Below are positions 8,928-17,884 of a stretch of DNA of 64,000 nt, one piece after another; positions within the stretch are counted from its first letter, which is position 1; each line of letters starts with the position of its first letter. The notes beneath the pieces are model-generated. The model did no database searches. It was not told the origin of the DNA and saw nothing but the letters and a program-made list of their open reading frames with translations. Position numbers and translations under genes: made by a program. Source of the stretch: an uncultured bacterium (GTDB lineage: Bacteria > Bacillota > Clostridia > Oscillospirales > Oscillospiraceae); assembly GCA_949840775.1 (NCBI GenBank), contig CATKXO010000013.1, forward strand, positions 1 through 64,000. Direction: 5' to 3'.

Positions 8928-9632
8928 ATGATCGATCTGATGAAATACCTCGCTGAAAACCCCTACCCCGGCCGGGGCATCGTCCTTGGCCGCACCGCCG
9001 ACAATAAAAAGGCAGTGGTGGCTTACTTCATCATGGGCCGCAGCGAGAACAGCCGCAACCGTATTTTTGAGGAGACAGAGGACGGCATTCGGACCCGCGC
9101 CTTTGACGAGTCCAAAATGACCGACCCCTCCCTGATTATCTACCACCCCGTCCGTCTGCTGGACAACGGCCTGCTGGCAGTGACCAACGGCGACCAGACC
9201 GACACTATCCGGGACGCCATCGCAGACGGCCACTGCTACCGCCACGCCCTGAATACCCGGACCTTCGAGCCCGACGGCCCCAACTGGACCCCCCGTATCT
9301 CCGGGGTGGTCAAGCTCGACGGGTCCTACAACCTCTCCATCCTCAAAAGTATGGACGGGGACCCTGCCTGCTGCTGCCGGTACTTCTTTGAGTACGACTC
9401 CCCCATCGCCGGGACGGGCCACTTCATCCACACCTACCAGGAGAACCTGGACCCCCTCCCCTCCTTCCAGGGGGAGCCCCGGCGGGTGGCTATCGGCGCG
9501 GCTGACGCCCGCTCCTGGGCGGAGGAAATCTGGGCCGCGCTGAACGGGGAAAACAAGGTGTCCCTCTACGTCCAGCTCTTCGATCTGGAGAGCGGGGCGC
9601 GGGATATTACCATCATCAACAAGCACCGGTAA
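8928..9632 (+). CDS. purO: IMP cyclohydrolase, PurO/IMPCH-like family
   Basis: A 234-residue protein of the single-domain IMP cyclohydrolase family related to archaeal PurO. It would close FAICAR to IMP, the last step of the pathway. The N-terminus YLAENPYPGRGIVLGRT, the RSENSRNR segment and TNGDQTDTI in the middle are characteristic. This replaces the cyclohydrolase half that is missing from the formyltransferase two genes downstream. It begins 3 bp after TACAGGAGGTAACCCA. Confidence 0.88.
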   Translation: MIDLMKYLAENPYPGRGIVLGRTADNKKAVVAYFIMGRSENSRNRIFEETEDGIRTRAFDESKMTDPSLIIYHPVRLLDNGLLAVTNGDQTDTIRDAIADGHCYRHALNTRTFEPDGPNWTPRISGVVKLDGSYNLSILKSMDGDPACCCRYFFEYDSPIAGTGHFIHTYQENLDPLPSFQGEPRRVAIGAADARSWAEEIWAALNGENKVSLYVQLFDLESGARDITIINKHR

Positions 9633-9658
9633 CGCAAAATTTTATGGAGGACCTCAAT

Positions 9659-9790
9659 ATGAAAGATTGGCAAAAACTCATTGGCTCAATTATCATTGGT
9701 GCCGCCATTATCGGCGCTGCATTGATTTTGTCAGATGCCATCCGCTATTGCGGGGAAGCAATCAATGCCGGATTCACCTTCATACGTTAG
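9659..9790 (+). CDS. Small single-helix membrane peptide
   Basis: A 43-residue peptide with TATGGAGG 8 bp before its ATG, lying between the IMP cyclohydrolase and AICAR formyltransferase genes. Residues 8-24 (IGSIIIGAAIIGAALIL) form one hydrophobic helix. The rest is short and soluble. No family is recognised. Lower GC than its neighbours suggests a different origin or looser constraint. Confidence 0.5.
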   Translation: MKDWQKLIGSIIIGAAIIGAALILSDAIRYCGEAINAGFTFIR

Positions 9791-9865
9791 GCGCCGCTTG
9801 GGCGTATTGACATTTTTCAAACAAGCCCCAATCAAAATTCTGATTTTTAAGGAGGAGGCTCAACT

Positions 9866-10978
9866 ATGACCGAACTGGAACTGAAATATGGCTGCAACCC
9901 CAACCAGAAGCCCGCCCGCATCTTCATGGAGGAAGGCGAGCTGCCGTTGGAGGTGCTCAACGGCAAGCCGGGGTACATCAACTTTATGGACGCCCTCAAC
10001 TCCTGGCAGCTGGTGAAGGCCCTGAAACAGGCCACCGGCCTGCCCGCAGCCGCCTCCTTCAAGCACGTCTCCCCCGCCGGTGCGGCCCTGGGCCTACCCC
10101 TGTCCGACGTGGAACGGCAGATGTACTTTGCACCGGAGGGGGACCTCTCCCCCATCGCCTGCGCCTACATCCGGGCCCGGGGGGCCGACCGGCTGTGCTC
10201 CTTCGGGGACTGGGCGGCGCTGTCCGACACCTGCGACGGGGACACCGCCCGTTTCCTGGCCCTGGAGGTGTCCGACGGGGTCATCGCCCCCGACTACACG
10301 GACGAGGCCCTGGAAATTCTGAAAACCAAGCGCAAGGGCGGCTACAATGTTGTCAAAATTGACCCGGACTACGCCCCCGCCCCCATCGAGCGGCGGAATA
10401 TCTTTGGCATCACCTTTGAGCAGAGATACAACGACCTGGCAATCAATCAGGATATGCTGACAAATATCGTCACCAGGAACCGTGACCTGCCCCAGGCGGC
10501 CAAAAACGACATGCTGCTGGCCCTCATCACCCTGAAATACACCCAGTCCAACTCAGTGTGCTACGTGAAGGACGGCATGACCATCGGCGTGGGGGCCGGC
10601 CAGCAGAGCCGCATCCACTGCACCCGTCTGGCGGGGAACAAGGCGGACATCTGGTGGCTGCGGCAGCACCCCAAGGTGCTGGCCCTCCCCTTCCCCGCCG
10701 ATGTCCGCCGTCCCGACCGGGACAACGCCATCGACGCCTTCATCGCCGACGGCCTCACCGCCCAGGAAAAGGCGGAGTGGATTGCCAGGCTGGAGGGCGT
10801 CACCCTGGGCTCCGACGCCTTCTTCCCCTTCGGGGACAACGTGGAGCGGGCCCAGCAGTCGGGGGTAAAATATATCGCCCAGCCCGGCGGCTCCATCCGG
10901 GACGACCAGGTCATCCAGACCGCCGACAAGTTCGGCATGGTTATGGCGTTTACAGGAGTGCGTCTGTTCCATCATTAA
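9866..10978 (+). CDS. purH: AICAR formyltransferase (stand-alone PurH domain)
   Basis: A 370-residue protein covering only the AICAR transformylase part of PurH. It makes FAICAR from AICAR with 10-formyl-THF. The catalytic Lys-His pair is in SFKHVSPAGAALG (K66-H67). The family's conserved VGAGQQSRIHCTRLAG region and the C-terminal PGGSIRDDQVIQ segment are present. The MGS-like cyclohydrolase domain usually found at the N-terminus of PurH is absent, which fits the separate cyclohydrolase upstream. A GGAGGAGG site precedes the ATG. Confidence 0.93.
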   Translation: MTELELKYGCNPNQKPARIFMEEGELPLEVLNGKPGYINFMDALNSWQLVKALKQATGLPAAASFKHVSPAGAALGLPLSDVERQMYFAPEGDLSPIACAYIRARGADRLCSFGDWAALSDTCDGDTARFLALEVSDGVIAPDYTDEALEILKTKRKGGYNVVKIDPDYAPAPIERRNIFGITFEQRYNDLAINQDMLTNIVTRNRDLPQAAKNDMLLALITLKYTQSNSVCYVKDGMTIGVGAGQQSRIHCTRLAGNKADIWWLRQHPKVLALPFPADVRRPDRDNAIDAFIADGLTAQEKAEWIARLEGVTLGSDAFFPFGDNVERAQQSGVKYIAQPGGSIRDDQVIQTADKFGMVMAFTGVRLFHH

Positions 10979-10995
10979 AACCCCAGCAATGCCGA

Positions 10996-11060
10996 CGGGC
11001 GGCCACAGGCCGCCCCTACCTGCAACAATTTCATTTGTAGGGGCGGCCTGTGGCCGCCCT
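10996..11060. repeat. Palindromic repeat between purH and purD
   Basis: A near-perfect inverted repeat: CGGGCGGCCACAGGCCGCCC and GGGCGGCCTGTGGCCGCCC around a short A/T-rich centre. It lies in the purD leader, about 20 bp before the start codon. Confidence 0.88.
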
Positions 11061-11081
11061 CATAATAGCGAGGTGCAAAAT

Positions 11082-12341
11082 ATGAAAGTCTTAGTAGTCG
11101 GCGGCGGCGGCCGGGAGCACGCCATCTGCTGGAAGCTGGCCCAGAGCCCCAAGGTGACAAAGCTCTACTGCGCCCCAGGCAACGGGGGCATCGCCCAGGT
11201 GGCGGAGTGCGTGCCCATCAAGGCCACTGATGTGGACGGCATGGTGAAGTGGGCCAAGGCGAACGCCATGGATTTCGTCATGGTGGCCCCGGACGACCCC
11301 TTGGCCCTGGGGATGGTGGACGCCCTGGAGAAGGCCGGCATCCCCGCCTTCGGTCCCAAGGCCAACGCCGCCATCATTGAGGCCAGCAAGGCTTTTTCCA
11401 AAGAACTGATGAAGAAGTACCACATCCCAACTGCCAAATACGAGACCTTCACCGATCTGGACAGGGCGCTGGCCTACATCCGGGAACAGGGCGCGCCCAT
11501 TGTGGTCAAGGCGGACGGCCTGGCCCTGGGCAAGGGGGTGGTGGTGGCCTCCACGGTGGAGGAGGCGGAAACCGCCGTCCGGGAGATGATGGAGGACAAG
11601 AAGTTTGGGGAATCGGGCTCCACGGTGGTCATCGAGGAGTGCATGGTGGGTCCCGAGGTGACGGTGCTGGCCTTCTGCGACGGGGAGCATTTGGTCCCCA
11701 TGCTGTCCAGCCAGGACCACAAGCGGGCCTATGACGGCAACCAGGGCCCCAACACCGGGGGCATGGGGGCCTTTTGCCCCTCCCCCAAGTACACCCCGGA
11801 CATCGCGGAGCGCTGTAGGAAAGAGATTTTCCTGCCCACCGTCGCCGCCCTGAAAGCGGAGGGCCGGCCCTTCAAGGGGGTCATCTACTTCGGTCTTATG
11901 TTAACCAAGGACGGCCCCAAGGTGGTAGAGTACAACGCCCGGTTTGGCGACCCGGAGACCCAGCCCATCCTGTCTATGCTGGACACCGACCTGATGGACA
12001 TCTTCCAGGCCTGCGTGGACGGCACTTTGGATCAGGTTGACATCAAGTGGAAGTCCGGGGCTGCCTGCTGCCTGGTGCTGGCCTCCGGAGGCTACCCCGT
12101 CAGCTACAAGAGCGGCTACCCCATCTCCGGGCTGGCGGAGGCCGAGGCCCTGGGGGCCACTGTCTTCCATGCTGGCACAAAAAGGGATGAACAGGGAAAA
12201 ATCCTCACCGCTGGAGGACGGGTGCTGGGCGTCACCGCTCTGGGGGACACCCTGGAGGAGGCCATCGAACGGGCCTACACCGCCGCAAAACCTGTCTCCT
12301 TCCAGGATATGCACTTCCGCACCGATATCGGGAAGGTCTGA
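11082..12341 (+). CDS. purD: Phosphoribosylamine-glycine ligase PurD
   Basis: A 419-residue ATP-grasp enzyme that joins phosphoribosylamine and glycine. The N-terminal GGGGREHA loop, the ATP-grasp lysine segment (PIVVKADGLALGKGV) and the glycine/metal site (VEYNARFGDPETQ) are all intact. An upstream in-frame ATG lies inside the palindromic repeat and has no ribosome site, so the start is at 11082. Last gene of the purine operon; a strong terminator follows within 8 bp. Confidence 0.96.
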   Translation: MKVLVVGGGGREHAICWKLAQSPKVTKLYCAPGNGGIAQVAECVPIKATDVDGMVKWAKANAMDFVMVAPDDPLALGMVDALEKAGIPAFGPKANAAIIEASKAFSKELMKKYHIPTAKYETFTDLDRALAYIREQGAPIVVKADGLALGKGVVVASTVEEAETAVREMMEDKKFGESGSTVVIEECMVGPEVTVLAFCDGEHLVPMLSSQDHKRAYDGNQGPNTGGMGAFCPSPKYTPDIAERCRKEIFLPTVAALKAEGRPFKGVIYFGLMLTKDGPKVVEYNARFGDPETQPILSMLDTDLMDIFQACVDGTLDQVDIKWKSGAACCLVLASGGYPVSYKSGYPISGLAEAEALGATVFHAGTKRDEQGKILTAGGRVLGVTALGDTLEEAIERAYTAAKPVSFQDMHFRTDIGKV

Positions 12342-12348
12342 TTGCAAA

Positions 12349-12384
12349 CGCCGCTGCCCTCCAGGACAGCGGCGAATTTTTTTC
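12349..12384 (+). terminator. Terminator of the purine operon
   Basis: An 8-bp stem CGCCGCTG / CAGCGGCG, with extra pairing in the loop, is followed by AATTTTTTT. Confidence 0.85.
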
Positions 12385-12393
12385 AAAAAACAC

Positions 12394-12422
12394 TTGACTT
12401 TTCTTCGTCGCTACGCTATGAT
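12394..12422 (+). promoter_or_regulatory. Sigma-A promoter of the RHH gene
   Basis: TTGACT (12394-12399) and TATGAT (12417-12422) are 17 bp apart, directly before the ribbon-helix-helix gene. Confidence 0.75.
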
Positions 12423-12456
12423 TAGATCGTGCCTACAATGAAAAGAGGTGAACTGC

Positions 12457-12633
12457 TTGGGCATCCACAAAGGCACAAAGCTGACCGATAACCCCAAGGA
12501 CTTCATGCTCCGCGTCCGGCTGGACAAGGAGACGCTGGAACAGCTGGACGAGTGCTGCGAAGCGGAACAGCTCTCCCGGTCGGAGGTCGTCCGGAAGGGG
12601 ATCAAGGAACAGCATGGCCGAATCAAAAAATAG
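12457..12633 (+). CDS. Ribbon-helix-helix (CopG-like) small protein
   Basis: A protein of about 58 residues with the RHH pattern: a DNA-contacting strand (FMLRVRLDKETLEQL), then two helices (DECCEAEQLSRSEVVRKGI). Proteins of this size act as dimeric repressors, often of antitoxin type. The start is probably TTG at 12457, 6 bp after AGAGGTG; a GTG at 12448 overlaps that site. It has its own consensus promoter. No toxin gene is adjacent, so a free-standing regulator is more likely. Confidence 0.65.
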   Translation: MGIHKGTKLTDNPKDFMLRVRLDKETLEQLDECCEAEQLSRSEVVRKGIKEQHGRIKK

Positions 12634-12740
12634 AGTGCTGGCCCACCCTCAAAATGCGACCAACACTCTATATCCCAACACCCGAAGGTCTGGTAAATCT
12701 AATTATGCCACATCTTCGGGTAAAAATCAAGGAGGAAACC

Positions 12741-12944
12741 ATGAGTTTACGAGAAGAATTGGACCATTTGTCCACCGCGGTATGTGACATATCTCAGGGA
12801 ATCAACGCACTGGAGATCATGGCGCTGGGGCTGTCCTCCGCAAAGGACCCCTATGCCCAGGGCTTCAACGCACTGCACACCTATCTGTTTGACGCAAACC
12901 AGGCGTTACATAAGCATCTGGATTCCTGCCGGAACGCATTATAA
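12741..12944 (+). CDS. Small hypothetical helical protein
   Basis: A 67-residue protein with AGGAGGAAACC directly before its ATG. The sequence is mostly amphipathic helix (SLREELDHLSTAVCDIS ... ALHTYLFDANQALHKHL) with no membrane segment. It lies about 100 bp after the RHH gene and ahead of a shared terminator, so the two may be one transcript. No family is recognised. Confidence 0.6.
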   Translation: MSLREELDHLSTAVCDISQGINALEIMALGLSSAKDPYAQGFNALHTYLFDANQALHKHLDSCRNAL

Positions 12945-12949
12945 GTAAA

Positions 12950-12990
12950 AACCGCCCCGCTGCGAAAAGCAGCGGGGCGGTTAACGTTTT
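12950..12990. terminator. Bidirectional terminator between convergent genes
   Basis: A 12-bp stem CCGCCCCGCTGC / GCAGCGGGGCGG is flanked by AAAA on the left (T-run for the leftward PFOR gene) and by TTAACGTTTT on the right. Confidence 0.88.
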
Positions 12991-12995
12991 AAGGA

Positions 12996-15900
12996 TTACT
13001 CCTCGCCAAACATCTTCTGGAGGCGGGTCAGCTTGTCAAAGCGGGCCTTGGCGGTCTCCTCGGAGAGGGCGAACAGCTCCTTGGCGCGGTCGGGGAAGGA
13101 CCGGGTCAGGGCGGAGTAGCGGGCCTCGTTCATGAGGAACTCCTGGTAGCCGCCGGCGGGAGCCTTGCTGTCCAGGGTGAAGGGGTTCTTGCCCTCCTTC
13201 TTCAGGTCGGGGTTGAACCGGAACAGGTTCCAGTAGCCGCATTCCACGGCCTTCTTCATCTCAACCTGGCAGTTGGCCATGCCGCCCTTGATGGAGTGCA
13301 TCTCACAGGGGGAGTAGGCGACGATGAGAGAGGGGCCGTGATAGGCCTCGGCCTCGGCAATGGCCTTCAGGGTCTGGTTGGGGTTGGCGCCCATGGAAAT
13401 CTGAGCCACGTACACATAGCCGTAGGTCATGGCGATCTCGGTGAGGGACTTCTTGGGCATCACCTTGCCGGCGGCGGCAAACTGCGCCACCTGGCCGATG
13501 TTGGAGGACTTGGAGGCCTGTCCGCCGGTGTTGGAGTACACCTCGGTGTCGAAGACGAAGATGTTCACGTCCTCACCGGAGGCCAGCACGTGGTCCACGC
13601 CGCCGTAGCCGATGTCGTAGGCCCAGCCGTCGCCGCCGAAGATCCACACGGACTTCTTGGCCAGGTAGTCCTTCTCGTCCAGGATATCCTTGACCAGCTT
13701 GCAGGCGTCGCAGTCGCAGTACTTGGCGCCGGACTCCTTCAGCTCCTTGGCGTGGGCCTGGAACTGGGGCAGCTGATCGCCAAAGACATTCTTGGCCTCG
13801 GGGCTGCCGGTGAAGGCAACAATGTCGTCCACGGTCATGATGCTCTCTTCCAGCAGCTTGACATACTCCTTGGTAGCGGCCTCGTTGGCCTTGCCGTCCT
13901 CCATGGTGTCCAGCCACTTCTGGGCGGCCTCCTTCAGCGGGCCATAAGTGTGCTCCACAGCGATAAGGGCCTTGGTCTTCTCGGCCAGGCGGGTGCGGAT
14001 GGCCTTCTGGCCCAGATACATGCCCAGGCCATGCTCGGCGTTGTCCTCAAACAGGGAGTTGGCCCAGGCGGGACCCTTCCCCTCGGCATTGAAAGCGTAG
14101 GGAGAGGTAGCGGCGGGGCCGCCCCAGATGGAGGAACAGCCGGTGGCGTTGGAGATATACATCCGGTCACCGAAGAGCTGGGTGATGAGACGGGCATAGG
14201 CGGTCTCGGCGCAGCCGGCGCAGGAGCCGGAGAACTCCAGCAGGGGCTTCTTGAACTGGGAGCCCTTGACGGACAGGTCGGCCATCTCCTCCTTGACGGA
14301 GACGTTGGCCACCATATAGTTGAACACGTCCTGCTGGGCGGCCTCCTGCTCCTGGGGCACCATGGCCAGGGCGTCCACCGGGCAGGTCTTCACGCACACG
14401 GAGCAGCCCATGCAGTCCAGGGGGCTGACGGCGATGGTGAACTTGTACTGACCCTTGCCCTTGCCGGCCTTGACATCCACAATCTTGGCGGCCTCGGGGG
14501 CGTTCTTGGCCTCCTCCTCGGTGAGGGCGAAGGGACGGATGGTGGCGTGGGGGCAGACGTAGGAGCACTGGTTGCACTGGATGCACTTGCTGGAATCCCA
14601 CTGGGGCACAGCCACAGCCACGCCGCGCTTCTCATAGGCGGCGGCGCCCAGCTCAAAGGTGCCGTCGGCATAGGGAGTGAACGCGGAGACAGGCAGGGAG
14701 TCGCCGTCCATCCGGTCCACGGGGTCGAGGACGTTGCTCACCAGGTCCACCAGCTTGGCGGGACCGGTGTGCTTGTTCTCCTTGGGGGCGTCTACGGCAT
14801 CCTTCCAGGAGGCGGGCACATCGAACTTCTTGAAGGCGGTGGCGCCGGCGTCGATGGCCTTGTGGTTCATGTCCACGATATCCTGGCCCTTCTTCAGGTA
14901 GGAGTGGGTGGCGGCGTCCTTCATATAGCCGATGGCCTCCTCGCCGGGCATGACCTTGGCCAGGGCAAAGAAAGCGGACTGGAGGATGGTGTTGGTGCGC
15001 TTGCCCATGCCGATCTCCTGGGCCAGGTCGATGGCGTTGATGGTGTAGACCTGGATGTTGTTCTCGGCGATATACCGCTTGGCCACGGCGGGCATGTGCT
15101 TATCCAGCTCCTCGGCGGACCACTGGCAGTTGATGAGGAAGGTGCCGCCGGGCTTCACGTCCCGGACCATGGGGAAGCCCTTGATGATATAGGCGGGCAC
15201 GTGGCAGGCCACGAAGTCGGCCTTGTTGATATAGTAGGGGGCGCGGATGGGCTTGTCGCCAAAGCGCAGATGGCTGACGGTCACGCCTCCGGTCTTCTTG
15301 GAGTCGTACTGGAAGTAGGCCTGGACATACTTGTCGGTGTGGTCGCCGATGATCTTGATGGAGTTCTTGTTGGCGCCCACGGTGCCGTCGCCGCCCAGAC
15401 CCCAGAACTTGACCTCGATGGTGCCCTCAGCGGCGGTGTTGGGGGCCTTCTTCTCCTCCAGGGACAGATCGGTGACATCGTCCACGATGCCGATGGTGAA
15501 CTTCTTCTTGGGGGCGTCCTTGGCCAGCTCCTCGTACACGGCGAAGACGGAGCGGGGCGGGGTGTCCTTGGAACCCAGGCCGTAGCGGCCGGCGATCACG
15601 GTCTTGCCGGACATACCAGCCTCGGCCAGAGCGGTAATCACGTCCTGATACAGGGGCTCACCCAGGGAGCCGGGCTCCTTGGTGCGGTCCAGAACGGCGA
15701 TCTTGGTGGCGGTGGCGGGGATGGCGGCGATGAGCTTGTCGGCCCGGAAGGGGCGGTACAGGCGGACCTTGACCATGCCCACCTTCTCACCGTGGGCGTT
15801 CATATAGTCGATGACCTCCTCTGCCACGTCGCAGAAGGAGCCCATGCAGATGATCACCCGGTCGGCGTCGGGGGCGCCGTAGTAGTTGAACAGCTGATAG

Positions 15901-16670
15901 TCGGTGCCCAGCTTGGCGTTGATCTTGCCCATGTACTCCTCGACGATCTCGGGCAGGGCGTCATAGTACTTGTTGCTGGCCTCGCGGTGCTGGAAGAAGA
16001 TGTCGCCGTTCTCGTGGGAGCCCCGCATGGTGGGGTGCTCGGGGTTCAGGGCCCGGGCGCGGAAGTCGGCCACGGCGTCCATGTCCACCATCTCGGCCAG
16101 GTCCTTGTAGTCCCAGATAGCCACCTTCTGAATCTCGTGGGAGGTGCGGAAGCCGTCGAAGAAGTTGATGAAGGGAACGCGGCCCTTGATGGCGGCCAGG
16201 TGGGCCACGGGAGCCAGGTCCATGACCTCCTGCACGTTGCCCTCGGCCAGCATGGCAAAGCCGGTCTGGCGGCAGGCCATCACGTCGGAGTGGTCGCCGA
16301 AGATGTTCAGAGACTGGGCGGCCACGGTACGGGCGGACACGTGGAACACACCGGGCAGCAGCTCGCCGGCGATCTTGTACATGTTGGGGATCATCAGCAG
16401 CAGGCCCTGGGAGGCGGTGTAGGTGGTGGTCAGGGCGCCGGCGTTGAGCGAGCCGTGGACAGTGCCGGCGGCGCCGGCCTCAGACTGCATCTCAATGACC
16501 TTGACGGTGTTGCCGAAGATGTTCTTCTGGCCCTGGGCGGCCCACTGGTCAACATAGTCGGCCATGGGACTGGACGGCGTGATGGGGTAGATGCCGGCTA
16601 CCTCGGTAAAGGCGTAGCTGACATATGCCGCAGCGTTGTTGCCGTCCATGGTTTTGAATTTTCTTGCCAT
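12996..16670 (-). CDS. nifJ: Pyruvate:ferredoxin (flavodoxin) oxidoreductase
   Basis: A full-length 1224-residue single-chain PFOR that turns pyruvate and CoA into acetyl-CoA and CO2, reducing ferredoxin. In order: N-terminal pyruvate-binding domain (GIYPITPSSPMADYVDQW near residue 27), domain II, the gamma domain, a two-cluster ferredoxin domain (CIQCNQCSYVCPH and CMGCSVCVKTCP), and the C-terminal thiamine domain with CAGCAETAY cluster ligands and the TPP motif GDGWAYDIGYGG. No residue appears missing. Transcribed alone from a strong promoter with a 178-nt leader. It is the central fermentative enzyme and a likely source of electrons for the hydrogenase at 27.7 kb. Confidence 0.97.
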   Translation of the reverse strand: MARKFKTMDGNNAAAYVSYAFTEVAGIYPITPSSPMADYVDQWAAQGQKNIFGNTVKVIEMQSEAGAAGTVHGSLNAGALTTTYTASQGLLLMIPNMYKIAGELLPGVFHVSARTVAAQSLNIFGDHSDVMACRQTGFAMLAEGNVQEVMDLAPVAHLAAIKGRVPFINFFDGFRTSHEIQKVAIWDYKDLAEMVDMDAVADFRARALNPEHPTMRGSHENGDIFFQHREASNKYYDALPEIVEEYMGKINAKLGTDYQLFNYYGAPDADRVIICMGSFCDVAEEVIDYMNAHGEKVGMVKVRLYRPFRADKLIAAIPATATKIAVLDRTKEPGSLGEPLYQDVITALAEAGMSGKTVIAGRYGLGSKDTPPRSVFAVYEELAKDAPKKKFTIGIVDDVTDLSLEEKKAPNTAAEGTIEVKFWGLGGDGTVGANKNSIKIIGDHTDKYVQAYFQYDSKKTGGVTVSHLRFGDKPIRAPYYINKADFVACHVPAYIIKGFPMVRDVKPGGTFLINCQWSAEELDKHMPAVAKRYIAENNIQVYTINAIDLAQEIGMGKRTNTILQSAFFALAKVMPGEEAIGYMKDAATHSYLKKGQDIVDMNHKAIDAGATAFKKFDVPASWKDAVDAPKENKHTGPAKLVDLVSNVLDPVDRMDGDSLPVSAFTPYADGTFELGAAAYEKRGVAVAVPQWDSSKCIQCNQCSYVCPHATIRPFALTEEEAKNAPEAAKIVDVKAGKGKGQYKFTIAVSPLDCMGCSVCVKTCPVDALAMVPQEQEAAQQDVFNYMVANVSVKEEMADLSVKGSQFKKPLLEFSGSCAGCAETAYARLITQLFGDRMYISNATGCSSIWGGPAATSPYAFNAEGKGPAWANSLFEDNAEHGLGMYLGQKAIRTRLAEKTKALIAVEHTYGPLKEAAQKWLDTMEDGKANEAATKEYVKLLEESIMTVDDIVAFTGSPEAKNVFGDQLPQFQAHAKELKESGAKYCDCDACKLVKDILDEKDYLAKKSVWIFGGDGWAYDIGYGGVDHVLASGEDVNIFVFDTEVYSNTGGQASKSSNIGQVAQFAAAGKVMPKKSLTEIAMTYGYVYVAQISMGANPNQTLKAIAEAEAYHGPSLIVAYSPCEMHSIKGGMANCQVEMKKAVECGYWNLFRFNPDLKKEGKNPFTLDSKAPAGGYQEFLMNEARYSALTRSFPDRAKELFALSEETAKARFDKLTRLQKMFGEE

Positions 16671-16732
16671 AGAGGTTCCCTACTTTCTTCCTAAATTTGC
16701 TGAGGTGGATTGCTTCTCTGCTCTATTTTACA

Positions 16733-16805
16733 GGCCTGTCCCCATCGAACCAATGATGAAAATGGTTATGATTTTCATAAGCAAATCGTTATATCGGGAC
16801 AGGCC
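16733..16805 (-). promoter_or_regulatory. Nested inverted repeats in the PFOR leader
   Basis: A perfect 10-bp pair, GGCCTGTCCC (16733-16742) and GGGACAGGCC (16796-16805), encloses an 8-bp pair ATGAAAAT / ATTTTCAT (16756-16778, 7-bp centre). Both are downstream of the predicted start of transcription, so they may act as RNA structure or as an operator. Confidence 0.55.
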
Positions 16806-16854
16806 CGCGCCGTTCCCGGCAGAAAGGCCCGGCTGGGGGATTTCAGACAGATGT

Positions 16855-16883
16855 AGTGTATCACTTTTTAAGCGGTTTGTAAA
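16855..16883 (-). promoter_or_regulatory. Sigma-A promoter of the PFOR gene
   Basis: On the minus strand TTTACA and TACACT are separated by 17 bp. Transcription would start near 16,848. The remaining part of the 338-bp gap holds the lipoprotein terminator and no gene. Confidence 0.7.
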
Positions 16884-16950
16884 CTTTTCTGCTGAATTTT
16901 TCCCTTCAAAAATTTATGCAATTTGGGCATTTTTTTCATGAAAAATGAAG

Positions 16951-16982
16951 ACCGCCCCGCCGGTCGGCCCGGCAGGGCGGTT
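16951..16982 (-). terminator. Terminator of the lipoprotein gene
   Basis: Stem CCGCCCTGCCGG / CCGGCGGGGCGG on the minus strand, followed by TCTTCATTTTT. Confidence 0.8.
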
Positions 16983-17008
16983 ATTAAGTAAAGGGTTATG
17001 GGGTCGGA

Positions 17009-17698
17009 TCAGCCGCCCATGGCGGTGGTGGAGATCAGCTCACCGAACTTGGCGGCGTCGGTGGGCACCCAGACCTTCTTGGTCTTGCCGTTGACATCCA
17101 TCTCAGCCAGCTCAAAGTCCACGTCGAAGTCCGCGGTCTTGTCGGTGGGCTTGATGTCGCCGATCACGCCGGACACGGCCTGGAGAATCGCGCCCATGGC
17201 GGCGTCCATGTCGCCGCTCTGGAGGATGGAGGGGTCCAGGTTGTTCATGGCATCGGTCATGGCCTGGGTCAGGGCCTCAGGGTCGAAGGTGTTCACAGTG
17301 CAGGTGACCACGGCCTCGCCCGCCTTCTCGTCGGAGCTCTTGGTCACGGCGGTGAGCTTCACCTCTTTGAACATCTTCATAAAAGCTTCTACAAAATCCT
17401 GCATCTGCTCGTTGGTCACGGTCATGCCCATACCGGAGAACTGGGATACCATCTCGTCGGCCAGCTCGTCATAGATGCTGCCGTCCAGGCCGATGTCGGA
17501 ACGGGCCTCATCCTCAGAGGCGTAACCGAACAGGTTCACAAAAGAGGACGCGTCGTCCTTCAGGATCATCTCAAACAGAGCCACGGCCACCTGGTCGGGG
17601 GCGGCAATCTCTTCCTTCTTTCCGCAGCCGGTCAACGTCAGGGAGAACAGCATGACCATCACCAGCAGCAGCGCGGGGATTCTACGGGTCAATTTCAT
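17009..17698 (-). CDS. Secreted lipoprotein of unknown function
   Basis: A 229-residue lipoprotein. Residues 1-25 form a signal peptide (MKLTRRIPALLLVMVMLFSL) ending in the lipobox LTGC, so the mature protein is anchored by Cys25 on the outer face. The mature part is acidic and mostly helical (a DUF-like fold of Clostridia lipoproteins resembling those with a DUF4878/DUF5105 core), but the family call is not certain. An earlier in-frame ATG at 17776 is ignored because AAAGGAGTG lies 7 bp before ATG 17698. Single gene with its own terminator. Confidence 0.8.
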   Translation of the reverse strand: MKLTRRIPALLLVMVMLFSLTLTGCGKKEEIAAPDQVAVALFEMILKDDASSFVNLFGYASEDEARSDIGLDGSIYDELADEMVSQFSGMGMTVTNEQMQDFVEAFMKMFKEVKLTAVTKSSDEKAGEAVVTCTVNTFDPEALTQAMTDAMNNLDPSILQSGDMDAAMGAILQAVSGVIGDIKPTDKTADFDVDFELAEMDVNGKTKKVWVPTDAAKFGELISTTAMGG

Positions 17699-17816
17699 TG
17701 AAGTCACTCCTTTTAAACATTCGGCACACAAGCCGTGAGCTCCATTATACGAGGACACGATAGAAAAATCAACCATTAAAATACAAATTTATTAAATCTT
17801 AATCTTTCCCCTTCTG

Positions 17817-17845
17817 TTGCATTTTTCCCTAAAAGCCGTTACAAT
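17817..17845 (+). promoter_or_regulatory. Sigma-A promoter of the ComM-like gene
   Basis: TTGCAT (17817-17822), 17 bp, TACAAT (17840-17845). Confidence 0.7.
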
Positions 17846-17884
17846 AGGTTTCAACCAATCATCCCCTGCTTTGGAGGTGGGAGC

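Noticed and set aside
13296..16694. Long open frame of 1132 codons opposite the PFOR gene
   Set aside because: It is an antisense shadow with Gly/Leu/Val/His-rich low-complexity sequence caused by high GC third positions. The PFOR frame has recognisable domains.
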